Origin: Bacteroidota bacterium
GTDB taxonomy: Bacteria > Bacteroidota > Bacteroidia > NS11-12g > UBA955
Direction: 5' to 3'
Length of the DNA stretch: 64,000 nt
Assembly (NCBI GenBank): GCA_963169345.1
Contig: CAUJCT010000053.1
Span: 186,001-250,000, forward strand
Positions 9,933 through 18,690 of this stretch are shown piece by piece. Positions within the stretch are counted from its first letter, which is position 1, and each line of letters opens with the position of its first letter. The position numbers and the translations under genes were made by a program. The notes beneath the pieces were generated by a model. It saw nothing but the letters and a program-made list of their open reading frames with translations. It ran no database searches and had not been told where the DNA came from.

Positions 9933-10943
9933 TTGAATACTCAGTTTAAACGCGAGGAAACTTTTATCGCACTTACCGCTTTATGGGCCTTTGTTGAATC
10001 AGGACTAGGTGGATTAATGCATGCTTTTCATTTGCCTTTTACAGGTATATTTTTGGGAGGTTTTTCTGTTTTGTCCATTTATATGATTGCCCAATATAAT
10101 TCAAAACCATTTAAACAGGTAATGAAAGCTACTTTCATAGTAATTGCAGTGAAAGCATCTGTTAACCCGGCTACTTCCCCAATGGCCTACATTGCAGTAT
10201 TTTTTCAGGGGTTTTTAGGCGCTTTGCTGTTTAGTTTACCTTTCAAATCTGTTGTTTCTCCACTTTTGTTTGCTGTATTGGCTATGCTCGAATCCGCATT
10301 CCAGAAACTGCTTGTGCTTACCCTTATTTTTGGTGAAAGCTGGTATGTTGCCATCAACAAGTTTTTCCATAGTATTTTAAAATCCATTGGATTAAAAGAC
10401 GATATACCATTCGCAGTATTGATTGTTGCAATTTATCTTTCTATCTATTTCATCTGGGGTTTCATACTAGGCATCTGGATTTACAGGCTTCCAAAACAAA
10501 TTAAGTCAAGAATACACCTGTATAAAGATATAAAACCAGTGACAGTTGAATCGATTCAGAAAAAACGCGGTTCCAACAAAAGATTTCGATTCCTCATTGC
10601 CATATCAGTTATTATTTTTGTTTCTTGTTTTCTGGTGCCTACAAAAGACCCATGGATTGAAGCTATTACACTTGTATTAAGAACCGGTATTGTTGTTATA
10701 CTTTGGATTATAATTTTCATGCCTGTATGGCGAACGATTTTAAGAAAAATACAAATCAAAAAATTTGATGAAACACCTTTCGTTCTTGAAAGATTACCTT
10801 ACCTGAGGTCTATATCCAAACCACTTTATACAGAGGTATCCAAATCTTTTAAAGGGCTTAAAAAATGGAAAGAATTTGTACTTGGATTGTTGGTTGTAAG
10901 TTTAAGAGAATATGACAGAGAAACAGGTGCTAATATTATGTGA
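9933..10943 (+). CDS. Polytopic membrane protein heading the molybdoenzyme operon
   Basis: About 336 residues with roughly eight hydrophobic segments, spaced TALWAFVESGLGGLMHAFHLP, FTGIFLGGFSVLSIYMI, several more to about residue 190, a basic loop, then two further helices and a basic C-terminus. I cannot assign a named family. The compact six-helix first half resembles integral S-components or small metabolite transporters. It is the first gene of a run (NTPase, mobA, fdhD, molybdopterin oxidoreductase) and overlaps the next gene by 32 bp. A role in uptake of molybdate/tungstate or a cofactor precursor is inference from context. The start is uncertain: TTG at 9933, or TTG at 9924 inside the promoter box. 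Confidence 0.7.
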   Translation: MNTQFKREETFIALTALWAFVESGLGGLMHAFHLPFTGIFLGGFSVLSIYMIAQYNSKPFKQVMKATFIVIAVKASVNPATSPMAYIAVFFQGFLGALLFSLPFKSVVSPLLFAVLAMLESAFQKLLVLTLIFGESWYVAINKFFHSILKSIGLKDDIPFAVLIVAIYLSIYFIWGFILGIWIYRLPKQIKSRIHLYKDIKPVTVESIQKKRGSNKRFRFLIAISVIIFVSCFLVPTKDPWIEAITLVLRTGIVVILWIIIFMPVWRTILRKIQIKKFDETPFVLERLPYLRSISKPLYTEVSKSFKGLKKWKEFVLGLLVVSLREYDRETGANIM

Positions 10944-11427
10944 TCAGATTCAGACGGGTAAAACAAGTGCTATCAACGAAAGTTTGCCGTTTCTGAAACC
11001 TTGCATGGGTTTCATTTGCCCTGATATAGATGGCTCAAGAAAGATGGTTGATGTTCAAAGTATGAAAATTCATGACTTCCAAATAAAAAAACCAATCTAC
11101 TCAGGAGATGTGCAAATTGGAAAATTCACTTTTCTTGGAGCAGCTTTCAAAATGGCACAAAACATCCTCTCTTCTATTCCTTCCAACTTTACAGGCTATG
11201 TCATCATTGATGAAGTTGGAAAACTCGAACTTAAAGGCTCCGGATTAGAACCAGTATTGTCCAATTTTTTAAAAGTATCTGCTGACAAACCTTATAAAAT
11301 AGTGTTGGTTGTCAGAGATTATTTATTAGATGAAGTCATAGCGAAATACGAGCTTAAAAACATCAAGATTCTAAATCCTCTCAATTTTAAAAAGCACATC
11401 CAATCTAATTATATAACAAGCGAATGA
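10912..11427 (+). CDS. P-loop NTPase in molybdenum cofactor cluster
   Basis: 171-residue soluble protein with a Walker A-like loop CDQIQTGKTS (residues 10-19) and a Walker B strand YVIIDEVGKLEL (about 96-107). This layout is close to the THEP1-type/MobB-like nucleotide triphosphatases (IDEVGKLE is typical). It overlaps the upstream membrane protein gene by 32 bp and mobA by 4 bp (ATGA), so translation is coupled. MobB-like P-loop proteins assist molybdenum cofactor nucleotide attachment. A helper role for MobA is likely but inferred, and the substrate cannot be told from sequence. Confidence 0.75.
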   Translation: MTEKQVLILCDQIQTGKTSAINESLPFLKPCMGFICPDIDGSRKMVDVQSMKIHDFQIKKPIYSGDVQIGKFTFLGAAFKMAQNILSSIPSNFTGYVIIDEVGKLELKGSGLEPVLSNFLKVSADKPYKIVLVVRDYLLDEVIAKYELKNIKILNPLNFKKHIQSNYITSE

Positions 11428-11999
11428 GTCAAATAAACGGTGTTGTAATGGCAGGCGGAAATTCGAGTCGAATGGGCCTTGATAAGTCTTTCATTCAATA
11501 CAACGGTCAGGCTCAGTACTTGCACGTCCAGAAACTTTTATCAGCATTTTGTAACGAAGTTTATTACTCAACTAAAACAGATAAATTCAAAAGTGAGAAA
11601 ACAATTCTGGATAGTCCCGAGTTGGGTGATATCGGACCAATTTCCGGAATTGTTACCTGCCTTGAAAAACTTCAATCTCCTGTTTTTATTCTTGGTGTTG
11701 ATTATCCTTTGATCCAAGCTGAAGACATAGAACAAATTTATAACTTGCATTCCGAAAATTTCATGGCAAGTGTTTTTTACAATCCTCAATCGGGATTTCT
11801 CGAACCTCTAATAGGCATATATGAACCTGCTGTACTCCCTTTTTTAAAAGATGCTATAAAATCGGGAAATACCTCCATTCAAAATATTCTTTCAAATGCA
11901 TCTACACAAAAAATTATACCTTTGAATATTCAGAGAATAAAAAGCTTCGATTTGCCCGAAGATGCCCACAAATTAATGGAAGGAAACCATGAGTCATAA
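11424..11999 (+). CDS. mobA: Molybdenum cofactor guanylyltransferase
   Basis: 191 residues. The N-terminal nucleotidyltransferase signature VMAGGNSSRMGLDKS (residues 8-22) is the MobA GTP-binding loop with conserved RMG and DK. GDIGPISGI and LGVDYPLI (a variant of the CDxP metal/GTP site) follow. MobA links GMP to molybdopterin to form MGD, the cofactor of the bis-MGD oxidoreductase at 13215-15524. It overlaps fdhD by 11 bp and the NTPase gene by 4 bp. Length matches the family (about 190-200). Confidence 0.92.
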   Translation: MSQINGVVMAGGNSSRMGLDKSFIQYNGQAQYLHVQKLLSAFCNEVYYSTKTDKFKSEKTILDSPELGDIGPISGIVTCLEKLQSPVFILGVDYPLIQAEDIEQIYNLHSENFMASVFYNPQSGFLEPLIGIYEPAVLPFLKDAIKSGNTSIQNILSNASTQKIIPLNIQRIKSFDLPEDAHKLMEGNHES

Positions 12000-12825
12000 T
12001 ATCATTCGAAAGTCAATCCTGAAGTACTCTGATACTGCATTTATATCAGCGGAAGATAGTTTATCAACGGAAGAACCACTGGAAATTTTGTTATATGCTC
12101 AAAAAAATGGCGAACCTTTTTCAAAGCCTGTCTCAATAACTATGAGAACGCCTGGGCATGATACTTACTTGGCTGCTGGCTTCCTTTTAACTGAAGGTAT
12201 AATAGAATCGTTCACGGACATAGACTATATCAGACAAAGCAATGAGAATACAGTAAATGTTAAACTAAACGACAATTACAAAACCGATTTAAGTAAATTA
12301 GATCGTCACTTCTATACCAATAGCAGCTGTGGAGTCTGTGGAAAAGGAAGTATTGAAAATCTTAAATGTTTCCAGCCAGGTTTGAAAATAACAAACGATA
12401 CTAAAGTTTCAATACACTCTCTTTTGAGCTTAAACAATAAAGTTAAAGAAGCTCAATCTGCCTTTAATTTCACTGGTGGTATTCACGCATCTGCTTTGTT
12501 TAATTCGGAAGGTAATCTATTGGATGTATTTGAAGACGTAGGTAGGCACAACGCTTTAGATAAACTGATTGGAAAATATTTTCTTGCCAATAAATTACCC
12601 TTTAACAATCACCTATTATTTTTAAGTGGCAGGTCGTCTTTTGAGTTGATTCAAAAAGCTGCTATAGCCGGATTTCCAATAGTAGCAGCCTTAGGAGCTC
12701 CTTCATCTCTGGCAGTCGAAGTAGCTGAAGAATTAGGGATTACTTTGATAGGATTTCTTAAAGAAAAAACCTTTAACGTCTATACTCATCCCAATAGAAT
12801 TGAAAATGTTTCATTAAATCCCTAA
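11989..12825 (+). CDS. fdhD: Formate dehydrogenase sulfurtransferase accessory protein
   Basis: 278 residues. The conserved TPGHD segment, the catalytic SSCGVCGKG loop with Cys114 and Cys117, the FTGGIHASAL motif and FEDVGRHNALDKLIG are all present. These are diagnostic for FdhD, which passes sulfur from a cysteine desulfurase to the molybdenum of formate dehydrogenases. It overlaps mobA and lies just upstream of the oxidoreductase that would need it. Confidence 0.95.
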   Translation: MSHNIIRKSILKYSDTAFISAEDSLSTEEPLEILLYAQKNGEPFSKPVSITMRTPGHDTYLAAGFLLTEGIIESFTDIDYIRQSNENTVNVKLNDNYKTDLSKLDRHFYTNSSCGVCGKGSIENLKCFQPGLKITNDTKVSIHSLLSLNNKVKEAQSAFNFTGGIHASALFNSEGNLLDVFEDVGRHNALDKLIGKYFLANKLPFNNHLLFLSGRSSFELIQKAAIAGFPIVAALGAPSSLAVEVAEELGITLIGFLKEKTFNVYTHPNRIENVSLNP

Positions 12826-12830
12826 ATTTG
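12800..12830 (+). promoter_or_regulatory. Consensus Bacteroidota promoter TTG-N20-TAAATTTG
   Basis: TTG at 12800-12802, a 20-bp spacer and TAAATTTG at 12823-12830 fit the -33/-7 arrangement well. It lies at the end of fdhD, 13 bp before the next ATG. The small protein and the oxidoreductase can therefore be transcribed separately from the upstream operon. Confidence 0.6.
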
Positions 12831-12843
12831 AATTTGATTAATA

Positions 12844-13212
12844 ATGAAAATCCGTATTAAAGGCAATTCCGTTCGCTACAGATTGACTCGTCCTGAAGTT
12901 GAGAAATTCAGTCAGGAGGGCTATTTGGAAGAAAAAACTGAATTTCCGGGACAGATACTTAGTTATGCCTTACAAGCAAAGTCCGGTATAAATGATTTGG
13001 ATGTGGACATGCAGGACGGAAAAATTACATTGTATTTTCCGGATAGTGAAAAAGAAACGTGGTACAACTCTCAAAGAGTAGGATATAAATTTGATAAGCC
13101 TTTAGGTGAAGGAAAAAGTATTTTTATTTTACTCGAAAAAGATTTTGCCTGTTTAGATAATGTCGATGAAGATCAATCTGACAATTATCCTAACCCTAAT
13201 GCTGTTTGCTGA
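12844..13212 (+). CDS. Small conserved protein preceding molybdopterin oxidoreductase (DUF7009-like)
   Basis: 122-residue soluble protein opening MKIRIKGNSVRYRLTRPEV, rich in beta-type sequence, with a central ITLYFPDSE and a C-terminal FACLDNVDEDQSDNYPNPNA. I recognise this as the small conserved protein often adjacent to YdeP/FdhF-like genes in Bacteroidota; no activity is known to me. It has its own promoter at 12800-12830 and ends 2 bp before the oxidoreductase ATG, indicating co-expression. It could be a chaperone or subunit of the enzyme; that is inference. Confidence 0.8.
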   Translation: MKIRIKGNSVRYRLTRPEVEKFSQEGYLEEKTEFPGQILSYALQAKSGINDLDVDMQDGKITLYFPDSEKETWYNSQRVGYKFDKPLGEGKSIFILLEKDFACLDNVDEDQSDNYPNPNAVC

Positions 13213-13214
13213 GC

Positions 13215-15524
13215 ATGAATAAAAAACCCATTTTAGAAAATGCCGAAAATCCGGAAGCCTTTACAGGCATAAGAATTACTTTACCTAAAGAGACTGCTGC
13301 CGGTATTCCTGGTGTTGTGTCTGCAATGAGACATGTCTTTAGTGAAATGGGTGTTGGAAGAGGTCTGAAAGTACTGGCTAAACTGAACCAAAAAGGTGGT
13401 ACCGACTGCCCTTCATGCGCATGGCCTGACCCAGATGATGAACGTTCTTCAATTGCAGAGTATTGTGAAAACGGCGCTAAAGCTGTTGCCGATGAAGCAA
13501 CTGCTAAAAGTTTGACTCCTGAGTTTTTCAGGCAAAATTCTATATATGACCTATCTCAATTAAGTGATTTTGAAATAGGCAAAAAAGGACGTATTGCTCA
13601 ACCCATGATATTGAGACAAGGTGATACGCATTACACGGAATTGTCATGGGAGGATGCATTTAAAGTAATAGCAGATAATCTCAATCAACTCTCTAATCCT
13701 GATGAGGCTGTATTTTATACCTCCGGAAGGACCAGCAATGAAGCTGCTTTTCTATACCAGTTATTTATTCGCGAATATGGCACCAATAATCTCCCTGACT
13801 GCTCTAATATGTGCCATGAATCAAGTGGAGTTGCATTAAGTGAAACTTTGGGTATTGGAAAAGGTAGTGTTAAACTCGAAGATTTCTATCAAACGGATGT
13901 CATATTGATTCTCGGTCAAAACCCCGGAACCAATCACCCTCGAATGCTCTCTGCGCTTAAAAAGGCAAAGGAGAATGGCAGTATCATTATTTCTGTCAAT
14001 CCCTTATTGGAAACTGGTTTACTCGGTTTTGCCAATCCGCAGGAACTGAAAGGAATGTTGGGTATTCGCTCCAGTTTAACCGACCACTATTTGCAGGTGA
14101 AGGTCAATGGAGACATGGCACTTCTGAAAGCCATCATGCTGCTTTTACTCGAAAAAGAAGAGGCTTTACCGGGTTCAGTTTTTGATCTGGAATTTATAGA
14201 AAACAAAACCTTTGGTTACCGGGAATTTGTTAAAAACCTAAAGCAATACAATTACCCAGAATTACTGCAGGCTTGTGGGATATCTGACCAACAGGTTAGA
14301 GAAGTAGTCGAAATCCTTGCTACAAAGAAAAAAATAATTGCTTGCTGGGCAATGGGTTTAACCCAACATAAAAATTCTGTTGAAACCATTCAGGACTTAG
14401 TCAATTTATTGTTGCTCAAAGGTAGTATCGGTAAACCCGGCGCCGGCACCTGTCCTGTCAGAGGTCATAGCAATGTCCAGGGCGACCGCACAATGGGTAT
14501 TTACGAAAAACCTTCCAAAGCATTCCTAGATAGTATTGAAAGGATATTTAAGTTCAGTCCTCCTCAAAAACATGGCTACGATGTTGTAGAATGTATCAAA
14601 GCTATGCACGATGGTGATGCTAAAGTATTCATTGCCATGGGAGGTAATTTTCTCTCAGCAACACCTGACACTGCATACACAGCTGAAGCTCTTAGAAAAT
14701 GTCAGCTTACAGTTCATGTTTCAACCAAGCTCAACCGAAGCCATCTCATTCATGGTGACACAGCCTTGATTCTGCCTTGTTTGGGTCGTACTGATAAAGA
14801 TATCATCAATGGTAAAGAACAATTTGTTTCTACAGAAAACTCCATGGGTGTAATTCAATCCAGCAAAGGCAGTGTCCCACCTGTTTCTCAAAACTTGCTG
14901 AGTGAGCCTGTAATTGTTTGTAAAATGGCTAAAGCTGTACTGGGAGACAAATCCAAAGTTAACTGGAATTTATACCTTCAGGATTATGACAATATCAGAG
15001 ATGCCATAGAAGCTTGTATACCCGGATTTCACCATTACAATGAACGTGTGAGAATAAAAGGTGGCTTCTATCTGCCTAATGGAGCCAGAGATAATGATTA
15101 CAAAACAGATATTGGTAAAGCTAAATTTACAGTTTCTGAACTTGAAAACATAGCTTTAGCTGAAGATGAAATGCTGATGATGACCATTCGCAGTCACGAC
15201 CAGTTCAATACAACTGTTTATGGATTACACGACAGATACAGGGGTATTTTCAATGAAAGAAGGGTGATACTCTTGAATGCATTCGATATAAAAAGACTGG
15301 GTTTTAAAAATGGAGATGTGGTAGATCTCTATAACTATCACGATGGCATTGAAAGAGTAGCCAAAAAATTTCTTATTGTCGAATTTTCAATTCCTAATCA
15401 ATGCGCCGCTACTTACTTTCCGGAAGCTAATGTTCTGGTGCCTATTAATTCTACAGCTAAGAAAAGCAATACCCCTACATCAAAATCTGTAGTTATAAAA
15501 ATCAGAGCCCACATAGATCAATAA
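13215..15524 (+). CDS. FdhF/YdeP-family molybdopterin oxidoreductase (formate dehydrogenase-like)
   Basis: 769 residues, soluble, no signal peptide. It lacks the classical N-terminal 4Fe-4S CX2CX3C domain and instead has the YdeP-type DCPSCAWPDP (Cys65, Cys68). NMCHESSG (Cys200-His201) aligns by motif with the Sec-His active site of formate dehydrogenase H, so Cys200 is the likely Mo ligand. RGHSNVQGDRTMG and the C-terminal molybdopterin-binding domain (LNAFDIKRLGFKNGD) are present. FdhD and MobA just upstream supply sulfuration and MGD. ATG 13215 is preferred over TTG 13206, which would overlap the previous gene. The substrate is probably formate, but YdeP proteins of other bacteria act in acid resistance. 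Confidence 0.88.
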   Translation: MNKKPILENAENPEAFTGIRITLPKETAAGIPGVVSAMRHVFSEMGVGRGLKVLAKLNQKGGTDCPSCAWPDPDDERSSIAEYCENGAKAVADEATAKSLTPEFFRQNSIYDLSQLSDFEIGKKGRIAQPMILRQGDTHYTELSWEDAFKVIADNLNQLSNPDEAVFYTSGRTSNEAAFLYQLFIREYGTNNLPDCSNMCHESSGVALSETLGIGKGSVKLEDFYQTDVILILGQNPGTNHPRMLSALKKAKENGSIIISVNPLLETGLLGFANPQELKGMLGIRSSLTDHYLQVKVNGDMALLKAIMLLLLEKEEALPGSVFDLEFIENKTFGYREFVKNLKQYNYPELLQACGISDQQVREVVEILATKKKIIACWAMGLTQHKNSVETIQDLVNLLLLKGSIGKPGAGTCPVRGHSNVQGDRTMGIYEKPSKAFLDSIERIFKFSPPQKHGYDVVECIKAMHDGDAKVFIAMGGNFLSATPDTAYTAEALRKCQLTVHVSTKLNRSHLIHGDTALILPCLGRTDKDIINGKEQFVSTENSMGVIQSSKGSVPPVSQNLLSEPVIVCKMAKAVLGDKSKVNWNLYLQDYDNIRDAIEACIPGFHHYNERVRIKGGFYLPNGARDNDYKTDIGKAKFTVSELENIALAEDEMLMMTIRSHDQFNTTVYGLHDRYRGIFNERRVILLNAFDIKRLGFKNGDVVDLYNYHDGIERVAKKFLIVEFSIPNQCAATYFPEANVLVPINSTAKKSNTPTSKSVVIKIRAHIDQ

Positions 15525-15538
15525 ATTTGCAGTTTCTA

Positions 15539-15546
15539 TACCTTTG
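15539..15546 (+). promoter_or_regulatory. TAnnTTTG promoter box (TACCTTTG)
   Basis: TACCTTTG fits the -7 consensus and lies 9-20 bp before the candidate starts TTG 15555 and GTG 15567 of the next gene. No TTG element was found at the expected spacing. Confidence 0.4.
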
Positions 15547-15554
15547 ACTTAGTT

Positions 15555-16982
15555 TTGACATCAAAGGTGAAAGCAATTCGTAACATACAATTTCTTGGAT
15601 ACACTTTATTTGCTTTGCTTACAATAGCGGCTTTATGGCTGTATAAAGAACGTGTCTTGTATGTCGACTCAGCTTACTACGCTTTCAATATGCTCAATGA
15701 AGGTCATCCAGTAGCTGAGCACAACAGGTATGCTTTGTATATATACCAGTTACTACCCTGGGCAATGATGAAAGCCGGCTTTGCAGTATCAATCGTTCTG
15801 AGAACATACTCTGTCAGTCACATTCTATTGCATATAATTGCATTCATAATTTTATTGAGAATTCGACAACCTCTCCTTGCCCTTATTCTGCTTATCATGC
15901 AAATTATTGGTTACAGGGAGTGTTTTTTTCTTACAGTCAATGAAACAGCCTTAGCCATTTCTGCAACATTAACATTGGCCGGTTGTTTATCCTATTTCAA
16001 GACAAAACAGACTCCTGTTTATTTACAATTCATATCATACATTACTTGTATTGGAATAGGCTTTTTCAGTCATCCAATGGCAATGATTATCATTCCTTTT
16101 GTGATTGCATATCATTGGATCAATCAAGGCAATTTCAACAACGATTTAAAACAGATTTTGATTCTTTTCTTAAGTCTTATTGTTGTATTCATTTGCAAAA
16201 AATTAATCAGCAAAGAAAGTGGATATGAAAACGACTTGTTTGCTCAATTGGGAAACACTACCCAAATTTTGTCAAACCTAAAAGATGTCTACAGTTTCAA
16301 ATTTTTCACCGGTGAATTTAAGCTACAGGCTTATTTTTTCAGTATTTATATTATGCCAACAGCCCTTGCAGTCTATTGCATATTTAGATATATCCGTGAA
16401 AAACAATACCGACAACTGGCATTTTACCTTTTATCGATTATAAGTTTTTGGTTCATCATCATCATTTTCTTTAACAGAGGCGATGGCAATATTTTCATGG
16501 AGAAGAACTTTACTCCCTGGATTTTGGTAGCTATTTATCCGTTGAAAGACCTGCTTAAAATTGATGGTGAATATTTGAAAACTTCACAATTGATAGTGTT
16601 CGTGGCTATTATTGGGTACTCAATATTTGGAGTTTTAAAAGTGACTCCTATGTACCAAAAACGCATGTATCTGATGGATGATCTCATTACAGTTAAAAAT
16701 GAAGGTAAGTCTAAATTAATCTTGCAAGACAGTATGGTCAACCACGAGGAATGGCTTGGTATCTGGGCTCTGCCCTATGAATCCATTCTTTTAAGCAAAG
16801 TGAAAAAATTGCCTCCGGTTACCGCTAAAATCTATCACAACGAGAAACAAATCAATAAAGAATTATACAGAAAAGATATTTTTATTGGTGCTGATTTCAT
16901 TCCGGTTCTCCCAGATACATTCTTAATCCGAAACCCTGAACTTCGACCAAAACAAGACTTGTATCATCCAATCAAATTCTGA
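15555..16982 (+). CDS. Polytopic inner-membrane protein of unknown function
   Basis: About 475 residues with roughly eleven hydrophobic helices and a C-terminal soluble tail of about 120 residues. The first loop holds YVDSAYYAFNML, placed like the acidic loop of GT39/GT83-type dolichol-phosphate sugar transferases (DSxYY), so a glycosyltransferase-like role is possible. No further signature is decisive. It stands alone between the formate dehydrogenase cluster and a terminator. GTG at 15567 is an alternative start beginning MKAIRN and is equally plausible given the promoter box at 15539-15546. Confidence 0.7.
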   Translation: MTSKVKAIRNIQFLGYTLFALLTIAALWLYKERVLYVDSAYYAFNMLNEGHPVAEHNRYALYIYQLLPWAMMKAGFAVSIVLRTYSVSHILLHIIAFIILLRIRQPLLALILLIMQIIGYRECFFLTVNETALAISATLTLAGCLSYFKTKQTPVYLQFISYITCIGIGFFSHPMAMIIIPFVIAYHWINQGNFNNDLKQILILFLSLIVVFICKKLISKESGYENDLFAQLGNTTQILSNLKDVYSFKFFTGEFKLQAYFFSIYIMPTALAVYCIFRYIREKQYRQLAFYLLSIISFWFIIIIFFNRGDGNIFMEKNFTPWILVAIYPLKDLLKIDGEYLKTSQLIVFVAIIGYSIFGVLKVTPMYQKRMYLMDDLITVKNEGKSKLILQDSMVNHEEWLGIWALPYESILLSKVKKLPPVTAKIYHNEKQINKELYRKDIFIGADFIPVLPDTFLIRNPELRPKQDLYHPIKF

Positions 16983-17188
16983 ACTTTAAGCATTCAAAGT
17001 GTGTCTTTTGATGAGTTTTTAAATCTGAAAAAGTCAGAATACTGCAATTTATGTCTGCTTATCTCACATTTATGTCATGTTTTATACAAATCCTGTTCGA
17101 AAAACGTCTATCAGTTATAAATTTGAATAGAATAACGCTGAAACACAACATTCCCTTGATTCTGTTTTAGATTAATTGCTGCATATAG

Positions 17189-17218
17189 AAAACCCTGACC
17201 TTTATTGGCCAGGGTTTT
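17189..17218. terminator. Bidirectional intrinsic terminator
   Basis: Left arm AAAACCCTGACC and right arm GGCCAGGGTTTTT pair except for one A/C mismatch, with a 6-nt loop. T-runs follow on + and A-runs precede, so it can stop the + transcript from 15555 and the convergent RCC1 gene ending at 17240. A TAAATTTG box at 17118-17125 points at it from upstream (see findings). Confidence 0.75.
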
Positions 17219-17239
17219 TCTTTTAAGAGCTAATATGTT

Positions 17240-18670
17240 TTAACTCTTTATAATTTTTTGAAAATAGGAATGCTCACCAATTACTATTGAAACCATATAC
17301 ACACCACTTGAAAATTCATTCAAATTAAGCAATATGGTAGCTTGATTATCTATCTTGATTTGATTGACAAGAATAACTTCACCCATAGAGTTTAAAACTT
17401 GAATTTTACATATTTCGTTTTGATCGTCAAACTGTGAGGTTGTAATATAAAATTCTCCGGAAACAGATGGATTTGGATAAACATCAAATGGTCTGAATGC
17501 AATTTGTTCTATACCAACATTTTGAACTATTGGACATAAAGCGGTTGCTTGAACTATAGTATTTCTTTGTAGTACAGTTCCATCTCCCAGCTGACCACTG
17601 GCATTTCTGCCACATGCCCAAAATGTACCATCCGATTTGTACAACAAAGAAAAATTGGTTCCCGCTGCCATTCCTGCTATTGAACTCGCATTTTGCATTT
17701 TAACAGGCACTGAACTACTGGTTGTTGTGCCATCACCCAAGTTACCATAAGTATTTCTTCCCCAGGCCCACACGGTGTTATCATTTTTGACAGCAAGACA
17801 ATGAAATGCTCCGGTAGCAGTAATAGCATCTGTGATGCCGGTCAATCCGCTTACTTGCACAGGCGTAGTCTGATCGGTGGTATTGCCATTACCTAACTGT
17901 CCATAAAGATTTTCACCCCAGGTCCACACAGTTCCGTCGCTTTTAACCGCCAAAGAAAAAAATCTTCCGGCTGCAATTCTCACAACATCTGTAATTCCTG
18001 AAACTTGCACCGGTGTCAACTGATCAGTTTTAGTGCCGTTGCCAATCTGTCCACTCACATTATCACCCCAGGCCCACACAGTTCCATCACTTTTTAAAGC
18101 CAGCATGTGATAAGTGCCTGCAGCTATCTGCTTTATTCCACTTAATCCATTCACCTTGGCCGGTAAGCTTCTGTCATTGGTTGTACCATCTCCTAACTGA
18201 CCATCCATATTCCAGCCCCAGGTCCAAACTGTACTATCCTTCTTAAGCGCGGACGAATGCCAGCCTCCTGCAGATATAGCCATAACATCGCTTAATAAAA
18301 GTGTTTGAACCGGAACCAGTGTGCTGTTTGTTGTTCCGTTGCCCAAACCGCCATACAAATTACTACCCCAGGCCCACACCGTACCATCTGCTTTTAAGGC
18401 CATGGAATGCGCTTCTAACTGATCTCCACCTGCAGAAACAGCTACAATTCCTGTCAGATTGCTTACTTGGACTGGTGTGCTTTTATCTGTAGTGGTGTTA
18501 TCTCCTAACTGACCGGTTGCATTTTCACCAAATGCTTTTACTGTGCTGTCAGTGCATACTGCAAGCGAATGCCAGCCTCCGGCTGCAATGCGTTGAGCGC
18601 TTAAGCGTATATAAGTTCCGAATATAAAGAGGCTTAATATGATTATTGTCTTGTTAAATTTTTTGTTCAT
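17240..18670 (-). CDS. Secreted RCC1-repeat beta-propeller protein with T9SS sorting domain
   Basis: 476 residues. A signal peptide (MNKKFNKTIIILSLF...LSAQ) is followed by seven or so RCC1 repeats of about 50 residues, each with xAWGxNxxGQLGxGTT and AAGxxHSLAxKSDGTVW (residues about 27-370). A C-terminal T9SS type A sorting domain (VYPNPSVSGEFYITT to the end, about 395-476) closes it. The repeats make the DNA internally repetitive. It starts 20 bp downstream of the TonB-dependent receptor stop, so the two are probably co-transcribed. In Bacteroidota, such propellers are surface-exposed; the ligand is unknown. Confidence 0.9.
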   Translation of the reverse strand: MNKKFNKTIIILSLFIFGTYIRLSAQRIAAGGWHSLAVCTDSTVKAFGENATGQLGDNTTTDKSTPVQVSNLTGIVAVSAGGDQLEAHSMALKADGTVWAWGSNLYGGLGNGTTNSTLVPVQTLLLSDVMAISAGGWHSSALKKDSTVWTWGWNMDGQLGDGTTNDRSLPAKVNGLSGIKQIAAGTYHMLALKSDGTVWAWGDNVSGQIGNGTKTDQLTPVQVSGITDVVRIAAGRFFSLAVKSDGTVWTWGENLYGQLGNGNTTDQTTPVQVSGLTGITDAITATGAFHCLAVKNDNTVWAWGRNTYGNLGDGTTTSSSVPVKMQNASSIAGMAAGTNFSLLYKSDGTFWACGRNASGQLGDGTVLQRNTIVQATALCPIVQNVGIEQIAFRPFDVYPNPSVSGEFYITTSQFDDQNEICKIQVLNSMGEVILVNQIKIDNQATILLNLNEFSSGVYMVSIVIGEHSYFQKIIKS

Positions 18671-18690
18671 TTTTAATAATAATTTTTTGT

